A DNA stretch of 64,000 nucleotides, from positions 682,001 to 746,000 of the forward strand of contig NZ_UWPE01000001.1 in the NCBI RefSeq assembly GCF_900604955.1, read 5' to 3'. The notes under the pieces were generated by a model. It saw only the letters and a list, made by a program, of their open reading frames with translations. It was not told the DNA's origin and made no database searches. A program made the position numbers and the translations under genes. Shown here in pieces: positions 7,933-16,536 of the stretch. This DNA comes from Neoactinobaculum massilliense. GTDB taxonomy: Bacteria; Actinomycetota; Actinomycetes; Actinomycetales; Actinomycetaceae. How positions within the stretch are numbered: position 1 is the stretch's first letter; each line of letters begins with the position of its first letter.

Positions 7933-8688
7933 CTAGGCCTCCACGTATTCGTCGTATCCGTTGGCTTCCAGTTCTTCGGCCAGCTCGGGGCCACCGGTAC
8001 GAACAATCTGCCCGTGAGCAAATACGTGCACGAAATCCGGCTTCACGTACTGGAGAATGCGGTTGTAGTGGGTGATGAGAAGGATGGAGTTCTTGGTGCG
8101 CTGGTGCACATCCATGATGCCCTCGGACACCACGCGGAGCGCGTCCACGTCCAGGCCCGAATCTGTCTCATCGAGAAGCGCGATCTTGGGCTCGAGTAGC
8201 TCCATCTGGAGCACCTCGGTACGCTTTTTCTCACCACCGGAGAAGCCCACGTTGAGGTCACGCTTGATGAAGTCCGAATCCACCCGGAGGGTCTTGGTCA
8301 CCTCGTTGAGTTTCGAGGTCCACTCACGCAGCTTGGGTGCGTGACCGTCAATCGAGGTTTTGGCCGTGCGGAGGAAATTGGTGACGGATACACCCGGCAC
8401 CTCCACCGGGTACTGCATGGCCAGGAACAGGCCGGCCCTTGCCCGCTCGTCCGGCGTCATGTCCGTGATGTCCTCGTCGTTCAGGTAAATCTTGCCCGAG
8501 GTGACCCTGTACTTGGGGTGGCCGGCCACCGTGTAGGCGGTGGTGGACTTGCCCGAACCGTTGGGACCCATGATCGCGTGAATCTCATTGTCCCCAATGT
8601 GGAGGTTAACCCCGTGGAGAATCGGCTTCTCTTCACCCTCCTTGGTGATGACCGAGGCGTGTAGATCCTTAATATCAAGTGTTGCCAT
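7933..8688 (-). CDS. sufC: Fe-S cluster assembly ATPase SufC
   Basis: SufC is the ABC-type ATPase of the SufBCD scaffold. The 251 aa protein has Walker A GPNGSGKST, the signature FSGGEKKRTEVLQ and Walker B IALLDETDSGLDVDAL, where the DETDSGLD form is typical of SufC. A clear ribosome binding site, AAGGAG, lies 5 nt before ATG 8688. It lies between the Rieske gene and sufS in the operon. Confidence 0.97.
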   Translation of the reverse strand: MATLDIKDLHASVITKEGEEKPILHGVNLHIGDNEIHAIMGPNGSGKSTTAYTVAGHPKYRVTSGKIYLNDEDITDMTPDERARAGLFLAMQYPVEVPGVSVTNFLRTAKTSIDGHAPKLREWTSKLNEVTKTLRVDSDFIKRDLNVGFSGGEKKRTEVLQMELLEPKIALLDETDSGLDVDALRVVSEGIMDVHQRTKNSILLITHYNRILQYVKPDFVHVFAHGQIVRTGGPELAEELEANGYDEYVEA

Positions 8689-8697
8689 GCTGGCTCC

Positions 8698-9033
8698 TTA
8701 AATGGTGTGGTCAACGTCCACAAGGACGTCCGCGCCGGAAATCTCCAACGCAAAAACTGGTACTGGTTTGACGGCGGGAAGGGAATTGGGCTTACCCGTG
8801 AAAAGATCGAAGCTGGAGCCATGTTTCCAGCACTCGATCTCATGGTCGAATACGTCACCCTCTGAGAGAGAGACGCGGGCGTGGGAGCAGGTATCGCCAA
8901 TGGCGTGCCAGGTTCCATCCGAATCTCTGGCCACGCACACGAGGATTTGTTTCCCGGCCCCATCCGTCAGCGTCACCTGTGTGGCGGCAGCCGGCTCCAC
9001 CTCGGTGGTGGCGCATGCACGTTGCAGGCTCAC
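8698..9033 (-). CDS. Rieske [2Fe-2S] ferredoxin-like protein of the SUF operon
   Basis: This small 111 aa protein is a Rieske domain of the dioxygenase-ferredoxin type. Both cluster motifs are present: C-x-H in GDTCSHARVSL (about residue 48) and CxxH in IECWKHGSSFD (about 68). It probably works as an electron carrier for Fe-S assembly or as a client co-made with it; the precise role is not known. The GTG start overlaps the sufD stop (GTGA), so the two are coupled. A Rieske gene between sufD and sufC is a known actinobacterial arrangement. Its own metabolic oxygenase partner is absent from the neighbourhood. Confidence 0.88.
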   Translation of the reverse strand: MSLQRACATTEVEPAAATQVTLTDGAGKQILVCVARDSDGTWHAIGDTCSHARVSLSEGDVFDHEIECWKHGSSFDLFTGKPNSLPAVKPVPVFALEISGADVLVDVDHTI

Positions 9034-10154
9034 GCGTCCTCCCCCAGATCCAGTTCCCGCTCGATGGCACCCATGAGTTTCTCCCGCACCGGCGCCACAT
9101 CAATCTGATCCACCAGTTCTGCGAAGAAACCACGCACCACCAGGCGGCGCGCCACGCTGGCCGGAATACCGCGGGCCTCGAGGTAGAACAGCTGCTCCTC
9201 ATCGAAACGACCGGTGGCCGAGGCGTGCCCGGCCCCCACGATGTCACCGGTGAGTATCTCCAGGTTCGGCACGGAGTTGGCCAGCGCGCCATCGGTCAGC
9301 ACCAGGTTGCGGTTGAGCTCATACGTGTCCGTCTGGGCAGCATCCGCCCGAATCAGGACGTCACCCACCCACACGGAATGGGCGTCCTTCCCCGCCAGCG
9401 CACCCTTGTACGTGGTGCGGGACTTGCAGTGGGCCGGCTTGTGGTCCACGAATACGCGGTGTTCGTGGTGGCGGCCCGCCTCCGTAATGTAGGCACCCAG
9501 CAGATTCGACTCGGCGCCCTCGCCCTCGAAGGTCTGTTGCGTGGTAACACGGACAAAATTGCCGCCAATGGTCACCACAATGTGCCGGAGCTTCGCGTTA
9601 CGCCCCAGGCTCAGGCGCTGAGCGGAGTGCATGGCGCCGCTGGGTTCCTGCTCCTGGACGGAGACGATGGTGACATCGGCGTCGTCCCCAACGCGCGCCT
9701 CCACGGTTTCCGTAAGATTGCCGGCGCCCGTATGCTCAAGCACCACGACGCCACTGGCTCTGCTCGGCACGTCCACGAAGGTGTGTACCGCGCTCATGCC
9801 GGTGGGCGCGTCAATCCGTAGAACGGCGTCGGCGTGCTCACCAAGCGTCACCACATGCGAGGTGCGGAACGCCGCCCAGGCCAGTGCCGCAGCACGGTCG
9901 TCGGGACGCCCCACGGTGCCAAGCCGCGGATCCTCGCGCCCCACTTCCTCAATCGTGACGTTATCCGCGTTTTCTACGGTCACGTGTGCCGGGGCCATAT
10001 CCTGCGAGGCTTCAACGAACGGCGCGGCCCGGTCCATCGGCGTAAACCGCCAGTTTTCCTCATCGTCGCCGCCGCGAGGCACCGCGAAATCGTCCGGGTC
10101 AAATGAGGTGAGCCGGTCCGATCGGTCCGAATGCTTCAATTGCGTGGCCTCCAT
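9030..10154 (-). CDS. sufD: Fe-S cluster assembly protein SufD
   Basis: SufD is the scaffold partner of SufB and SufC. The 374 aa protein has the right-handed beta-helix core and the family C-terminus with GHASATGRFDEEQLFYLEARGIPASVARRLVVRGFF, including the conserved histidine of GAGHASATG. The N-terminal 60 residues are charged and variable. The ATG overlaps the sufB stop by one base (TAATG). It lacks the extra N-terminal part of SufB, as expected. Confidence 0.95.
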   Translation of the reverse strand: MEATQLKHSDRSDRLTSFDPDDFAVPRGGDDEENWRFTPMDRAAPFVEASQDMAPAHVTVENADNVTIEEVGREDPRLGTVGRPDDRAAALAWAAFRTSHVVTLGEHADAVLRIDAPTGMSAVHTFVDVPSRASGVVVLEHTGAGNLTETVEARVGDDADVTIVSVQEQEPSGAMHSAQRLSLGRNAKLRHIVVTIGGNFVRVTTQQTFEGEGAESNLLGAYITEAGRHHEHRVFVDHKPAHCKSRTTYKGALAGKDAHSVWVGDVLIRADAAQTDTYELNRNLVLTDGALANSVPNLEILTGDIVGAGHASATGRFDEEQLFYLEARGIPASVARRLVVRGFFAELVDQIDVAPVREKLMGAIERELDLGEDA

Positions 10155-11605
10155 TAGCCGACGCTCCCTTCCATCTGCAGGTCAATAAGCCGATTAAGCT
10201 CCAGGGCGTACTCCATGGGCAATTCGCGTGCGATGGGCTCCACAAAACCACGCACAATCATGCCCATGGCCTCCTGCTCGGAGAGGCCACGCTGCTCCAG
10301 GTAGAACAGTTGGTCCTCACTCACCTTCGTGACCGTCGCTTCGTGTCCCATCTCGACGTCGTCGGTGCGCACGTCCACGTAGGGGTAGGTATCGGTGCGG
10401 GAAATGTCATCCACCAGCAGTGCATCGCACACCGTATTGGACTTCGAACCGTGCGCGTCCTCCGAAATCTCCACGAGACCGCGGTAGGCGGAGCGCCCGC
10501 CACCACGGGAAATGGACTTGGACACGATGGACGAGGTGGTGTTCGGCGCCATGTGGTACATCTTCGCGCCGGTGTCCTGATGCTGACCCGGGCCCGCGAA
10601 TGCGGCCGAAAGCGCCTGGCCATGCGCGTGCTCTCCCAGGAGCATGCAGGAGGGGTACTTCATGTTGATGCGCGAGCCGATGTTGCCATCCACCCACTCC
10701 ATCGCGCCACCCTCCTCAACCGCGGCGCGCTGAGTCACGAGGTTGAGCACGTTGTTGGACCAGTTCTGCACCGTCGTATAGCGGCAGTGCGCGTTCTTTT
10801 TCACCACGATCTCCACGATGGCTGCATGCAGCGAATCCTCCGAGTAGATCGGCGCCGTGCACCCCTCCACATAGTGGACCGAGGAGCCCTCGTCGCAAAT
10901 AATGAGCGTGCGCTCGAACTGGCCCATCGCCTGCGTGTTGATGCGGAAATAGGCCTGCAGCGGGATTTCCACGTGCACGTTCTTCGGCACATAGACAAAG
11001 GAACCACCGGACCACACCGCCGTGTTGAGGGAGGCGAACTTGTTGTCTCCGGCGGGGATAACCGTGCCGAAGTACTCCTTCACCAGGTCCTCGTGCTCAC
11101 GCAGCGCCGTATCCGTGTCCACGAAAATAACGCCCTGGGCAGCCAGATCATCACGGATGGAGTTGTAGACCACCTCGGACTCATACTGAGCCGCCACACC
11201 GGCCACCAGGCGCTCTTTTTCCGCTTCGGGAATACCCAGCCGGTCATAGGTGGTCTTAATATCGCTGGGCAGCTCGTTCCAGTCCTTGGCCTGTTTATCG
11301 GTGGCGCGCACAAAGTACTTGAAATCATCGAAATTGATGCCGGAAAGATCTGCACCCCACGTGGGCATCGGGCGCCGCTCGAATAGCTTGAGCGCTCGCA
11401 AGCGCCGCTTGAGCATCCATTCTGGTTCGTGCTTCGCCGCGGAGATGGAGCGAACCACGGACTCGTCAAGCCCGCGCCTAGCTCTCTCCCCCGCCTCGTC
11501 GGAGTCATGCCAGCCGAATTCGTAGGCGCCGGAGAGCGATGCAATAGCCTCGTCCTGCTCGCGTACGGCATCAGCTACGGCAGCCTCGTGCCGAGTCTGT
11601 GTCAT
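10154..11605 (-). CDS. sufB: Fe-S cluster assembly protein SufB
   Basis: SufB is the scaffold subunit on which clusters form. The 483 aa protein has [35 protein letters not shown], the [23 protein letters not shown] segment carrying the conserved cysteine, and [27 protein letters not shown] near the C-terminus. Two ATGs, at 11611 and 11605, lie next to a single AGAAAGGA. The second is favoured because the Shine-Dalgarno spacing is about 6 nt, whereas it is zero for the first. The in-frame extension to 11677 is not credible. It is the first structural gene after sufR. Confidence 0.96.
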   Translation of the reverse strand: MTQTRHEAAVADAVREQDEAIASLSGAYEFGWHDSDEAGERARRGLDESVVRSISAAKHEPEWMLKRRLRALKLFERRPMPTWGADLSGINFDDFKYFVRATDKQAKDWNELPSDIKTTYDRLGIPEAEKERLVAGVAAQYESEVVYNSIRDDLAAQGVIFVDTDTALREHEDLVKEYFGTVIPAGDNKFASLNTAVWSGGSFVYVPKNVHVEIPLQAYFRINTQAMGQFERTLIICDEGSSVHYVEGCTAPIYSEDSLHAAIVEIVVKKNAHCRYTTVQNWSNNVLNLVTQRAAVEEGGAMEWVDGNIGSRINMKYPSCMLLGEHAHGQALSAAFAGPGQHQDTGAKMYHMAPNTTSSIVSKSISRGGGRSAYRGLVEISEDAHGSKSNTVCDALLVDDISRTDTYPYVDVRTDDVEMGHEATVTKVSEDQLFYLEQRGLSEQEAMGMIVRGFVEPIARELPMEYALELNRLIDLQMEGSVG

Positions 11606-11697
11606 GTTCATCCTTTCTGCAGTGCCGGAGCATGCCGCCCCGATACGTTTCCTGGCGCCCACCCGCGCCTCTCCCAACGGCGGCGGGGCGGATAGGC

Positions 11698-11713
11698 CCG
11701 CATTTCTATGCGG
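11698..11713 (-). promoter_or_regulatory. Small hairpin between sufR and sufB
   Basis: A perfect 6 bp stem (CCGCAT / ATGCGG) with a 4 nt loop begins right after the sufR stop codon. It has no T-run on the minus strand. It could be a processing site or weak attenuator that sets the regulator-to-scaffold ratio. Confidence 0.3.
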
Positions 11714-11716
11714 CGG

Positions 11717-12394
11717 TTAGGCGGTTGTGCGTCGCACTGGCGCGCCACCCGGAATCGACACGTTGCACACGTGTGCCCCGCCGGCAATGGTCGAAAGCCG
11801 CTGCACGTGCGTATCCAGAAGGCGCCCCACGGCACGCGTTTCTGCCTCACATAATGCTGGTACGTGCTCGGCCACCTCGAGAATAGGGCAGTGTCCCTGG
11901 CAGAGCTGGAGGGTGGTGGTACCCGCCACGCGCCGAACCGACGTGGCGTATCCGTCCTGGGTGAATGCCCGCGCCAACGCCTGTGCGCGCTTGCGGAGAG
12001 AGTTGCCTCCTTTTTCGACGACGCCGCCGTAGCGCGTCACCAGTTCCGCTTCCCGTTTCTGCGCGAATTGTTCTACGCCCGTCGGGCCGAGTTCCTGCCG
12101 CACAAAATCGAATACTCGGTTCGCCAGGGATCCGCACGCATCCCCCAGGACCGACTGCCCGGAATCCGTGGCCACATACTTCCGCGCTGGACGTCCTCGA
12201 CGCGCATGATCGGATACGTGGGCCGTATATTCCTCGATCTGGCCGGCACGTTCCAGGTGCGCCACGTGTCTGCGTACAGCGGCGGGTGTGAGCACGGTGA
12301 TCTGAGCCAGCTCAGTGGAGGTAATTGGTCCGTTCTCAACAATGAGGCGGAGGATGCGGTCCCGTGTGCGTTCATCAACAGCAACTCGCGGCAT
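11717..12394 (-). CDS. sufR: SufR-type Fe-S sensing transcriptional regulator
   Basis: The 225 aa protein is a DeoR/ArsR-like winged-helix repressor. The helix-turn-helix covers about residues 14-52 (ILRLIVENGPITSTELAQ, LTPAAVRRHVAHLE). A C-terminal sensor domain holds cysteines in LCQGHCP and ALCEAE plus a late HVCNVS, the Cys pattern by which SufR proteins bind an Fe-S cluster. In known cases the cluster-bound form represses the suf operon and loss of the cluster derepresses it. It is the first gene of the operon and would control itself. A GAGGAG sequence precedes ATG 12394 by 7 nt. An operator candidate lies in its promoter (12426-12439). Confidence 0.92.
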   Translation of the reverse strand: MPRVAVDERTRDRILRLIVENGPITSTELAQITVLTPAAVRRHVAHLERAGQIEEYTAHVSDHARRGRPARKYVATDSGQSVLGDACGSLANRVFDFVRQELGPTGVEQFAQKREAELVTRYGGVVEKGGNSLRKRAQALARAFTQDGYATSVRRVAGTTTLQLCQGHCPILEVAEHVPALCEAETRAVGRLLDTHVQRLSTIAGGAHVCNVSIPGGAPVRRTTA

Positions 12395-12418
12395 TTGAGT
12401 CTCCTCTCAGCTCGCCCC

Positions 12419-12448
12419 ATTTTAGCAACGTAGCAATTGCGAAAACAA
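12419..12448 (-). promoter_or_regulatory. suf operon promoter with candidate SufR operator
   Basis: On the minus strand a -35 TTGTTT (12448-12443), an 18 bp spacer and a -10 TAAAAT (12424-12419) stand upstream of sufR. The spacer holds the near-palindrome CAAC-N6-ATTG (12426-12439), one base from the CAAC-N6-GTTG operator described for cyanobacterial SufR. A repressor there would block RNA polymerase. Confidence 0.6.
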
Positions 12449-12532
12449 TGTGGACGGGTCGGAGTGTCTACGTTTCGTGAACGGCGTGGCGCTGTACGAC
12501 GCCGCGGCACGGCCTCACGTAGGCGAGTGCCC

Positions 12533-13141
12533 CTATTCCACGGAATGCCCGGGGTGACGGCGTCGTGAGGACCGCGCGGTGTACGCCAGTACAGCGGTAA
12601 CCAGCGTGGGCGAGGACAACCGACCCTCCAGCACGCCCTCCAAAACTTCGCTCACGGGCACCCACCGGCGTTCGATCTCGGCTTCCTCATCCACGCGCGG
12701 GAAGGGCTCCTCGGCCCGGGTGGAATGCTCGGCAAGGTAACACGTCAAGCGCTCGTTCCCCGCGCCGGGCGAGGAAAAGAACGTGCACAGGAATGTGAGG
12801 TGGGAGGCCACTAAATCGGCTTCCTCACGCAACTCGCGGACCGCTGCGGCTTCGGGCGCCTCGCCCTCCACATCGAGCATGCCGGCCGGAATCTCCCAGA
12901 GTAGCGCATGAACCGGATGGCGATACTGCCGGATAAGTAGCATTTCGGGGCCGGCCGTCCCGCCGCGCACGGCCATGACCGCCACGCCGTCGTGACGCTC
13001 CATCCATTCGCGATTCATTCGCGCGCCCGTCGTGGCAAGTTCCAGGTTGTCCACCCACGCCCGTGACACCGCACCGTGAAAACGCTCCTCATGGGAGAGC
13101 AGACGGGCGTGGTGCGGTGCGAATTCATCTTTCAGTTCCAT
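12533..13141 (-). CDS. NUDIX hydrolase, ADP-ribose pyrophosphatase-like
   Basis: The 202 aa protein has a complete Nudix box (G-x5-E-x7-RELREEAD) at about residues 88-111, and a preceding PVHALLWEIPAGMLDVEG typical of ADP-ribose/sugar-nucleotide pyrophosphatases (NudF-like). It would hydrolyse ADP-ribose or a related X-linked nucleoside diphosphate in the cytoplasm. It starts within the last 17 bp of murJ, so it is probably co-translated with the cell-division block. In many actinobacteria the same gene stands near steA/recN and xerD. The actual substrate is not determined. Confidence 0.85.
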   Translation of the reverse strand: MELKDEFAPHHARLLSHEERFHGAVSRAWVDNLELATTGARMNREWMERHDGVAVMAVRGGTAGPEMLLIRQYRHPVHALLWEIPAGMLDVEGEAPEAAAVRELREEADLVASHLTFLCTFFSSPGAGNERLTCYLAEHSTRAEEPFPRVDEEAEIERRWVPVSEVLEGVLEGRLSSPTLVTAVLAYTARSSRRRHPGHSVE

Positions 13142-14750
13142 GCTTCACCTCTAGTGACTTTGGTGCCCCGAACTCGGGATGCCGCGTGCCCGTCAGCGCA
13201 CTACGATCCAGCCCCACGATGGTGGCGGCGCCCAGCCCAAGCGTGAGTATGCCGCCAGCTCCAGCCGCGATCAGCGCGCCGAGCACCGAATGGCCCATCG
13301 CCGTCAGAATCCACCGGGCTACCCACCATCCGGCCAAGCCCGCCACGGTTGCGGCCGGCACCATAATAAGTGCGGAACGCCCCACACCGGCGAGTGCCCG
13401 GTGTCCCACAGCCCGGTGCACCGCCCAGAGTTGGCCCACGGCAGCCACGCTCATACCAACGCTGATGCCGACGCCGATAGCCGTCAGCACACTCGCGCGC
13501 CCCTGCGTTCCGGCCAGCCAGTATCCGGCCACCACGGCGGCCACTCCCAACCAGGCACCCACGTTGACGGCCGCCACAGCACGGGGTCTATCGGTGGCGA
13601 ACAGTACACGGGAGCAGTGGTAAATGAGCGAATAGCCGAGCAGCCCGGGTGCCATGCACACCAGGGCGTGGGCCATGCCGTCCACCGGACGTACCACGGC
13701 AAATACGTATTCTGCCGGCACGGCGACGGCCGCAAGCAGTGCCACACAGAGAATCCCCACGTCCACCACCAGCCGGGTGGATGCCGCGGTGAGGCGTGCC
13801 AGTCCCGGCCGCCCCGGCAGCGCGGCGGCTTCGGCCAGCCGCGGGTACACGGCGGTGGCAATGGGTACCGCCAGCACCGCATAGGGCACCATATAGACCT
13901 GATTAGCAAACGTGTAGACCGGATAGGTGCCCACATCCCCGCGCGCGTTGGCGAACACCATAATGGCCACAATTTGCACCTGCTGCGCCACCACGCCGCC
14001 GATACCGGCGGCGGCCAGTGTTGCCGCACGCCTGCCCACACCGGCGGGAAAACGTAGGGTGGGGCGAACCCTGCTGAGGCGCAGGACAGGAATGAGCTGC
14101 GGCAGCGAAAATGCCACGACGCCGAGCGTGGTTCCCCACCCCAGCACGTAAACGGCGGCGGTGGACAGCGCCGCCGGATGGGCTTGCTGGCCGGCGGCTA
14201 CCGCCTGAAACACCGCAAATGCGGCAATGACGGTTACGGAGGAGAGCGCCGGAGCCAGTGCCGGGAGGACAAAATGCCGGTGCGCCTGCAATACGCCGGT
14301 GCACACGGCGGCCAGCCCGTAGAGTGGAACCTGCCAGGAAAAAGTGCGCAGCAGAGTGGCGCCCAGCGCCATTTCATCGGGCTTCGCGGCCGGTAGCAGC
14401 ACAGTCACAACGGCGTTGGCCCCCGCGGTGAGGAGCAGCGCCATCGGCACCGTTAGCGCAACCACCCACGTGAGTAGAGCAGAGACGGTGCGGTCGGCCT
14501 CGTCCTGTAGCTGCCTGGCGAGGAAACCGGATACCAGCGGAATGACGGCAGCCGCCAGCGCGCCGCCAGCCACCACCTCAAAGAGCACATTGGGCACCGT
14601 GTTCGCGGTGGAATAAGCCTCCCCGGCCTCGGTGGCACCCACCGCCCAGTTCTGCACCCATACGCGCACGAACCCGATGAGGCGCGAAAGCAGAGTCAGC
14701 GCAGCGATGGATCCGGCGGCCGATAGTGCCGCCCGACGCAGCGATCTCAC
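13125..14750 (-). CDS. murJ: Lipid II flippase MurJ (MviN family)
   Basis: MurJ moves lipid II across the membrane for peptidoglycan synthesis. The protein is almost wholly hydrophobic with about 14 predicted segments, starting with ALTLLSRLIGFVRVWVQNWAVG, the family's N-terminal signature. It lacks the large cytoplasmic pseudokinase extension of mycobacterial MviN. I took the GTG at 14750, which overlaps the upstream stop as GTGA, giving 541 aa. GTG 14792 and ATG 14771 are in-frame alternatives, but neither has a Shine-Dalgarno sequence and both overlap the upstream gene more. Charged residues in the channel (ARGDVG, RPRAVAA) are visible but were not mapped to the E. coli ones. Confidence 0.88.
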   Translation of the reverse strand: MRSLRRAALSAAGSIAALTLLSRLIGFVRVWVQNWAVGATEAGEAYSTANTVPNVLFEVVAGGALAAAVIPLVSGFLARQLQDEADRTVSALLTWVVALTVPMALLLTAGANAVVTVLLPAAKPDEMALGATLLRTFSWQVPLYGLAAVCTGVLQAHRHFVLPALAPALSSVTVIAAFAVFQAVAAGQQAHPAALSTAAVYVLGWGTTLGVVAFSLPQLIPVLRLSRVRPTLRFPAGVGRRAATLAAAGIGGVVAQQVQIVAIMVFANARGDVGTYPVYTFANQVYMVPYAVLAVPIATAVYPRLAEAAALPGRPGLARLTAASTRLVVDVGILCVALLAAVAVPAEYVFAVVRPVDGMAHALVCMAPGLLGYSLIYHCSRVLFATDRPRAVAAVNVGAWLGVAAVVAGYWLAGTQGRASVLTAIGVGISVGMSVAAVGQLWAVHRAVGHRALAGVGRSALIMVPAATVAGLAGWWVARWILTAMGHSVLGALIAAGAGGILTLGLGAATIVGLDRSALTGTRHPEFGAPKSLEVKHGTER

Positions 14751-15562
14751 GCGTCTGCCCCGCGTCCCCATCGGTCGAGTGCCGCCAGCCACGGCGTGGA
14801 AGCGATGATTCGGCTGAAGGAGTAGCGCTCCGAGAGCGCATTAAGTGCGACGACGACGACGAGTGCCGGCCAGCGCACGCCCGCCGGCGCGGCGGCAAGC
14901 GCGTATCCCAGCGTAGCGCCGAGGGCGTTCGAACCCAGGTCGCCGAGCATGGTTGTGCCGTGCGCATCCTCCGGGAAACAGACAGCACCGGTTGCGAGGA
15001 CAGCGCCGGCCAGCGGCCCGGTGGGAGCTGTGGCGAGCGTGAGGGGCAGAGCCAGCGCGCCCGCGCCCTTGAGCGCTCGAGCTGGGCGAAGGTCGAGAAG
15101 ATTGACCGCATTCGCGGTGCCTGCAATAAGGGCGGCCTGGCAGCCCCACGTCATGGTGCGGATCAGCCCCGAACCGGACCGTTTCATCCCGGCTGCCGCC
15201 AGTGCGCCGCCCGTACCGATGATGCAGATTTTCGCCAAACCGCTGGTGAGCTGACCGTGCCGCAACGCCCCTAGGTGCCCCTTGAATCCCTTTGCGGCCG
15301 CTGGGAACCGATCCTCACAGTGGTCGTCAATGGCACCCGCAACGGCACCGGCAAGCGCCGCGAACGAGCCGCCCGACGCACCGGCGGCTGCAGCGCCCGC
15401 TACCACGCCCATGGCGGCCGCGATGCCTTCACCGAGTCCCACGGTGCGGCCATCTCCCGCCACCCGTGTCCACTCGGCGCCCGGGAGGGCATGGCTGACC
15501 CACCGGCCAACCGCCGCCCCCGTGAGCGCGCCCAGTACGGCACGCGTACGTGTAAACCTCAC
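14747..15562 (-). CDS. MraY/WecA-like polyprenyl-phosphate sugar-1-phosphate transferase homologue
   Basis: The 271 aa membrane protein carries shortened versions of the three MraY/WecA landmarks: AGAIDDHCED (the membrane-edge aspartates), TANAVNLLDLRPARALK (Asn-x2-Asn-x2-Asp) and HGTTMLGDLGSNALGATLGY (matching MGDxGS). At 271 aa it is about 80 residues shorter than MraY and lacks some transmembrane segments. In MraY the NxxNxxD motif continues as GLDG; here it continues as LRPA, so transferase activity is uncertain. It overlaps steB by 4 bp and murJ by 4 bp. This places it in an envelope/division operon between SteB and the lipid II flippase. Confidence 0.7.
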   Translation of the reverse strand: MRFTRTRAVLGALTGAAVGRWVSHALPGAEWTRVAGDGRTVGLGEGIAAAMGVVAGAAAAGASGGSFAALAGAVAGAIDDHCEDRFPAAAKGFKGHLGALRHGQLTSGLAKICIIGTGGALAAAGMKRSGSGLIRTMTWGCQAALIAGTANAVNLLDLRPARALKGAGALALPLTLATAPTGPLAGAVLATGAVCFPEDAHGTTMLGDLGSNALGATLGYALAAAPAGVRWPALVVVVALNALSERYSFSRIIASTPWLAALDRWGRGADA

Positions 15563-16527
15563 TTGGACGAGGACTCTGCGGACGGCGTGTACCGCGTCCC
15601 GATAGCGGCGTCGGCGCCCTTCTCTGAGCCGAGAGCCTCATGCTTGCCGGACAGCTCCGCGCCAAGTGCCAGCACGGTATTAATGGTGGCCGTATCCGTG
15701 CCGAGCGAATCCACCGTGGAGCCGCTCCCCTCACCACGAATAGCAGCGAGCAGATCATCATCGCCGCCACCGATAGCCACGGAGGGCCCAACCGCGCTCA
15801 TACCCGCAAAGGCAGCCCGGTAGGTGGTGGCGTTGGCGGATTCGAGCGCCGCCGCGCTGGCATCCGCACTGGGCGTTGTGGACGTATCCGACGTATCGGC
15901 CGGAAGGGACGGCGTCACCAGCACCACGGCCGTAGCCGCAGCCTTGGGGGTAGCCGCCGTTTGAATGAGCGGATTATCCCCGCTCGAGAGCGTGGTCAGG
16001 ATCGCGGACACGTTGGAATCCGAAGGGTCCCCACGCAGCGCGGTGGCCACGGCCCGCCCCAGTGTCTCCTCCGTGCTGGCGTTGTCCGGCACGTCCGTCA
16101 GGTACTGCGTGAGCGAATCGGCGATCGTGGAGCGGTAGGAGCTTGTGGCCGCATCCGAGAACGCCTCGGTCAAGGAGACCACACCGGACACGGATCCACC
16201 GGCCTTCGTGATTTCCTGCTGTACCTTTTGAATATCCTCATCGGAGGCATCCGGGGTGACAGCGAAGCCAATGCGCTGCCCCTTAAGCGTGCCGGCGGTC
16301 AGTTGCTCGCCGGCGGCCAGCACGGCCGTGTTGGCGGCGTCGAGCTGCGCATTCGCCGTGTCCAGCTGGGTGCGCATGTCGTCCCGGGAGGCGCGCAGTG
16401 AATCCAGCTGCCCGGACAGTTCGTTACCGAGCGAGCCCTGCAGCGGCCCCGCCCCAAGAATGATGCCCACCGCCAGCGCCAGAAACACGGACACCAGCGA
16501 AACCAAGTGATAGCGAAAATCAACCAT
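15559..16527 (-). CDS. steB: SteB/MctB-like protein (DUF3186)
   Basis: The 322 aa protein has one N-terminal transmembrane helix (about 8-28, LVSLVSVFLALAVGIILGAG) after the family start MVDFRYH, then a coiled-coil (about 35-75) and an extracytoplasmic domain. In Corynebacterium SteB works with SteA in septum cleavage. The mycobacterial homologue Rv1698/MctB was described as a copper channel and outer membrane protein. A low-complexity Ser/Thr/Asp/Ala stretch lies near residues 210-230. It directly follows steA (9 bp gap), which supports the SteB reading. Confidence 0.85.
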   Translation of the reverse strand: MVDFRYHLVSLVSVFLALAVGIILGAGPLQGSLGNELSGQLDSLRASRDDMRTQLDTANAQLDAANTAVLAAGEQLTAGTLKGQRIGFAVTPDASDEDIQKVQQEITKAGGSVSGVVSLTEAFSDAATSSYRSTIADSLTQYLTDVPDNASTEETLGRAVATALRGDPSDSNVSAILTTLSSGDNPLIQTAATPKAAATAVVLVTPSLPADTSDTSTTPSADASAAALESANATTYRAAFAGMSAVGPSVAIGGGDDDLLAAIRGEGSGSTVDSLGTDTATINTVLALGAELSGKHEALGSEKGADAAIGTRYTPSAESSSK

Positions 16528-16536
16528 GAACGTCCT

